Source: Alphaproteobacteria bacterium
GTDB lineage: Bacteria > Pseudomonadota > Alphaproteobacteria > Rhizobiales > Aestuariivirgaceae
DNA: 8,461 nt
NCBI GenBank assembly: GCA_005884715.1
Contig: VAZZ01000102.1
Location: 1 to 8,461 of the forward strand
Direction of reading: 5' to 3'
The notes below the pieces were generated by a model, which searched no databases, had not been told where the DNA came from, and saw nothing but the letters and a program-made list of their open reading frames with translations. A program made the translations under genes and the position numbers. Below are positions 6,059 to 8,461 of this stretch, piece by piece (the stretch's first letter is position 1; every line of letters begins with the position of its first letter).

Positions 6059-7275
6059 CGCCCGCCTGGCGCGTCGAGCACCCGGGTGGGGAACCCCTCG
6101 TTTTCGATGCGCGCCACTATTTCATCGGCATGCGGCCGATCGCGCGTCTCGACCATGATCTCGAGCTCCGCCCCCTTGGCCGGCACATCGAGGAACATGC
6201 GCCGGTGCGAGACCTCCAGGATATTGGCGCCGAGCTGACCCAGGAGCGTGGCGATGCGGCCGAGCACGCCTGGCCGGTCATCGATCTGGATGCGCAGATT
6301 GACGATCCGATGCTCGCGTTCGAGCTCGCGCAGGATGATGGAAGCGAGGATACGGGGGTCGATATTGCCGCCGCACAGAACGAGGCCGATCTTGCGGCCG
6401 CGGAAATGAGCCGGATCGGCAAGCACCGCGGCGAGGCCTGCCGCACCCGCACCTTCAGCAAGCGTCTTCTGGTGGGTCAGATAGGCCATGACGGCGCGCT
6501 CGATGTCGCTCTCCCCGACAAGGCGCACATCATCGACATATTGCTTGGCAATGGCGATGGTGCGCTCGGTCACATTCTTGACGGCGATGCCCTCGGCGAG
6601 CGTGGAGCCGCCGCATTTGGCGGGCTGGCCGCGCAAAGCATGATACATCGAGGGGTAGAGCTTCACCTCGACACCCAGGACCTCGATGCCGGGCCTGATA
6701 TGCTTGGCGGCGATCGCTGTGCCGCCGATGACACCGCCGCCGCCGATCGGCACGACAATGCAGTCGAGATCGGGCGCATCTTCGAGCATTTCGATGCCGA
6801 TGGTGCCTTGCCCGGCTATGACCATGTCGTCGTCATAAGGGTGGATGAGCAGGAAGCCTTTTTCCTTGACCAGCGCCTCGGCGGTCAACTGGCTGTCGGC
6901 GAGCGTCTCGCCAGACAGGATGACATTTGCCCCATGGGCGCGCGTGCGCTCGATTTTGGTCGATGGCGTCGTCTCCGGCATCACGATCGTGGCGGGAATG
7001 GCGAGTCTTTTTGCGTGATAGGCAACCGCCTGCGCATGGTTGCCGGCCGACATGGCAATGACGCCGCGCGCCTTTTCAGCCGAAGTGAGGCTCGACATCT
7101 TGTTATAGGCACCGCGGTCCTTGAATGAACTGGTGACCTGGAGATTCTCGAATTTCACGAAGATATCGGCGCCGGTGATATCGGAAAGCTTGGCCGCCCG
7201 GATGAGCGGCGTACGCACCACATTGCCTTTCAGCGTCGTGCGTGCCTTCTCGATGTCCTCGAACGTCACCGACAT
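6037..7275 (-). CDS. ilvA: Threonine dehydratase (threonine ammonia-lyase) with C-terminal ACT domain
   Basis: This PLP enzyme converts L-threonine to 2-oxobutanoate and ammonia, feeding isoleucine synthesis or threonine breakdown in the cytoplasm. The fold-type II catalytic domain spans about 1-315. It has the PLP lysine in SSFKDRGA (K52), the substrate/PLP loop SAGNHAQ (76-82), the phosphate-binding glycine loop GGGGVIGG (178-185) and CGGN (301-304). A single ACT domain follows (about 326-402: IQIDDRPGVLGRIATLLGQL..., ISHRR-like EVSHRRMF). At 412 residues it matches the medium form of the family, shorter than the biosynthetic E. coli IlvA with its larger regulatory region. Whether it is feedback-inhibited by isoleucine cannot be told. 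The ATG at 7275 has AGGAGA about eight bases upstream. It is divergent from the broken dehydrogenase gene at 7410. Confidence 0.95.
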   Translation of the reverse strand: MSVTFEDIEKARTTLKGNVVRTPLIRAAKLSDITGADIFVKFENLQVTSSFKDRGAYNKMSSLTSAEKARGVIAMSAGNHAQAVAYHAKRLAIPATIVMPETTPSTKIERTRAHGANVILSGETLADSQLTAEALVKEKGFLLIHPYDDDMVIAGQGTIGIEMLEDAPDLDCIVVPIGGGGVIGGTAIAAKHIRPGIEVLGVEVKLYPSMYHALRGQPAKCGGSTLAEGIAVKNVTERTIAIAKQYVDDVRLVGESDIERAVMAYLTHQKTLAEGAGAAGLAAVLADPAHFRGRKIGLVLCGGNIDPRILASIILRELEREHRIVNLRIQIDDRPGVLGRIATLLGQLGANILEVSHRRMFLDVPAKGAELEIMVETRDRPHADEIVARIENEGFPTRVLDAPGGRETGRRA

Positions 7276-7409
7276 TATGGTTCTCCTGATGCGCCCCGTC
7301 CGAATGTTGTCGGGAAGGTTTGTCTTTGCGGCCAGTTTCTAATATCTATCGGCTATTTCCACCATCTCTATCCGCCGTTCCGGCGTCAACCCGCGACATG
7401 GAGTGAATT
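7276..7409. promoter_or_regulatory. Divergent intergenic region between ilvA and the dehydrogenase gene
   Basis: These 134 bases must hold the promoters for both divergent genes. Clear ribosome sites are visible at each edge: AGGAGA for ilvA (minus) and GGAG (7400-7403) six bases before the ATG at 7410 (plus). The centre is the most AT-rich part (TTTCTAATATCTATC, about 7335-7350) and is the likely -10 zone. No hexamer pair close to the sigma-70 consensus at 16-18 base spacing was found on either strand, and no riboswitch-like or attenuator-like structure was recognised. Confidence 0.4.
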
Positions 7410-8190
7410 ATGAGCCAATCAGCAGCCTGGATCGGCCTGGGCGTCATGGGCTATCCGATGGCCGGCCACCTCAAGAACAAAGGCGGCATCGGGGTCACGG
7501 TCTTCAACCGGACAGCCGAGAAGTCCGCCAGATGGGCGGGACAATTCAAGGACAAGACCGCACCGACGCCCGCCGAAGCGGCGAAGGGGGCCGATATCGT
7601 CTTCGCATGCGTTGGCAATGATGATGATCTCAGACAGGTCACGATCGGCAAGGATGGCGCTTTCCAGTCCATGAAGAAGGGTGCGGTGTTCGTCGATCAC
7701 ACGACGGCATCGGCTGATATCGCCCGCGAGTTGCATGCGGCCGCCAAGGCGCAGGGCGTGGGCTTTGTCGACGCCCCAGTTTCAGGCGGCCAAGCGGGCG
7801 CCGAGAATGGCGTGCTTACGGTGATGTGCGGCGGCGAGGAGAAGGAATTCGCCAAGGTGGCCCCTCTGATCGCCCATTATTCCCGCATGTGCCGGCTCCT
7901 GGGAGCTCCAGGTTCGGGCCAACTCGCCAAGATGGTCAATCAGATCTGCATAGCGGGGCTCGTCCAGGGCCTGTCGGAGGGGGTCAATTTCGGCATGAAG
8001 GCCGGCCTCGACATGGCAGCGGTGATCGAGGTCATCTCCAAAGGAGCGGCCGGGTCCTGGCAGATGGAGAACCGCCACAAGACTATGATCGCCGATCACC
8101 GCGCTCATCGATCAGTTCTATGCCGACGTGCAGAAAATGGGTGGCCGGCGCTGGGATACATCGAGCCTGATCGCGCGGCTGCAGCGCTAG
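7410..8190 (+). pseudogene. Beta-hydroxyacid dehydrogenase (3-hydroxyisobutyrate dehydrogenase family) with a frame-shifting internal deletion
   Basis: The family oxidises beta-hydroxyacids with NAD(P); members include 3-hydroxyisobutyrate, tartronate-semialdehyde and sulfolactaldehyde enzymes, and the substrate here is unknown. Residues 1-230 are intact in character: Rossmann motif IGLGVMG (8-14), FNRT (32-35), substrate loop DAPVSGGQAG (121-130) and catalytic lysine K174 in GSGQLAKMVNQ. After IADH (227-230) the frame loses family sequence. The expected C-terminus appears one frame over, as PITALIDQFYADVQKM...RWDTSSLIARLQR, ending at TAG 8188-8190. About 28 residues, including the conserved MRKDL helix that helps bind substrate and cofactor, are missing. 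The deletion must leave a remainder of two bases modulo three. The original gene would have coded for about 290 residues. The ATG at 7410 has GGAG six bases upstream. The product is unlikely to be active. Confidence 0.87.
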
Positions 8191-8201
8191 GGCCTTCCTC
8201 G

Positions 8202-8461
8202 ATGGATGGCGGCATCTTCTTCTATGCGGTTGCCCTGATCGCCGCCGTCCTCGTCGGTGCCTCGAAGGGCGGCTTGCCAATAGTCGGCATGCTGGGCGTG
8301 CCGGTGCTGGCGCTGGCGACGCCGCCGGTCCATGCGGCCGGTCTCCTGCTGCCGATCTTCGTGGTGACGGACCTGTTCGGCCTGTGGGCCTATCGGCGCG
8401 AATTCGACCGCCGCAATCTCATGATCCTTATCCCGGCGACGACGCTGGGCGTCGCCATCGG
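8202..8461 (+). CDS. TauE/SafE-family permease, N-terminal part (cut by window end)
   Basis: The 86 complete codons from the ATG at 8202 match the start of sulfite-exporter TauE/SafE-family membrane proteins (Pfam PF01925). A first hydrophobic helix runs into VGASKGGLP (18-26), followed by GVPVLALATPPVHAAGLLLP (32-51), a second helix with IFVVTDLFGLWAYRREFDRR (52-71), and LMILIPATTLGVAI (73-86). These are the family's usual G-SKGG, P-L-AA-LLLP and D--GL--YRR features. Family members export sulfite, sulfoacetate or other small organic anions across the inner membrane, and the substrate is not readable here. The gene begins 11 bases after the original dehydrogenase stop; a weak AGGG (8189-8192) may serve as its ribosome site, so translation was probably coupled. 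It is now also in the same open frame as the broken dehydrogenase. Confidence 0.85.
   Translation, partial: MDGGIFFYAVALIAAVLVGASKGGLPIVGMLGVPVLALATPPVHAAGLLLPIFVVTDLFGLWAYRREFDRRNLMILIPATTLGVAI

Noticed and set aside
6130..7128. Long open frame (about 332 codons) on plus, antisense to ilvA
   Set aside because: The opposite strand carries all threonine dehydratase motifs; this translation has no family features and is the usual shadow of GC-rich coding sequence.
7826..8170. Open frame of about 114 codons in a third frame within the dehydrogenase gene
   Set aside because: The family sequence lies in the other two frames before and after the deletion joint; this frame has no protein-like content.
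1..8461. CRISPR array, tRNA/rRNA genes, insertion sequences, prophage or defence genes
   Set aside because: No regularly spaced repeats, transposase motifs, terminal inverted repeats or RNA-gene signatures were seen; apart from two broken genes the content is ordinary housekeeping.

Overview
The window looks like core chromosome of a GC-rich alphaproteobacterium, most likely of the order Hyphomicrobiales (Rhizobiales). The basis is GC-rich codon use throughout and the alphaproteobacterial style of the ParC, Bpt and medium-form threonine dehydratase proteins. No phage, insertion sequence, CRISPR array, tRNA or rRNA gene was seen. This placement is inference from protein character, not a database match.

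Layout: (1) 2-2176 (+), the 3' part of parC (topoisomerase IV subunit A), with the start outside the window. (2) 2201-2967 (+), a decayed gene of a probable PAS-like sensory family, broken by an in-frame amber codon and a frameshift. (3) 2954-3661 (-), an uncharacterised 235-residue soluble protein that overlaps the dead gene tail to tail. (4) 3719-4666 (-), an EamA/DMT-family inner-membrane transporter. (5) 4755-5483 (-), bpt, an N-end-rule aminoacyl-transferase. (6) 5484-5674, a structured gap with a palindromic TATAAT and two hairpins. (7) 5675-5932 (-), a small GlsB/YeaQ/YmgE-type membrane protein. (8) 6037-7275 (-), ilvA-type threonine dehydratase with a C-terminal ACT domain. (9) 7276-7409, a divergent regulatory gap. 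(10) 7410-8190 (+), a beta-hydroxyacid dehydrogenase gene that has lost an internal segment. (11) 8202-8461 (+), the start of a TauE/SafE-family permease, cut by the window end.

The genes do not form one pathway. Chromosome decatenation (parC), protein turnover (bpt), amino-acid catabolism (ilvA) and membrane functions (EamA, GlsB-like, TauE) sit side by side, as in ordinary housekeeping neighbourhoods. The five minus-strand genes are spaced by about 57-191 bases, so they may be separate or loosely linked transcription units. The dehydrogenase and the TauE gene are 11 bases apart and probably formed a small operon.

The most notable observation is gene decay. Two of nine protein genes are broken. 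In the dehydrogenase, an internal deletion has shifted the frame so that its N-terminal 230 residues now read without a stop into the TauE permease, giving a chimeric open frame that runs off the window. I found no convincing new biological system.
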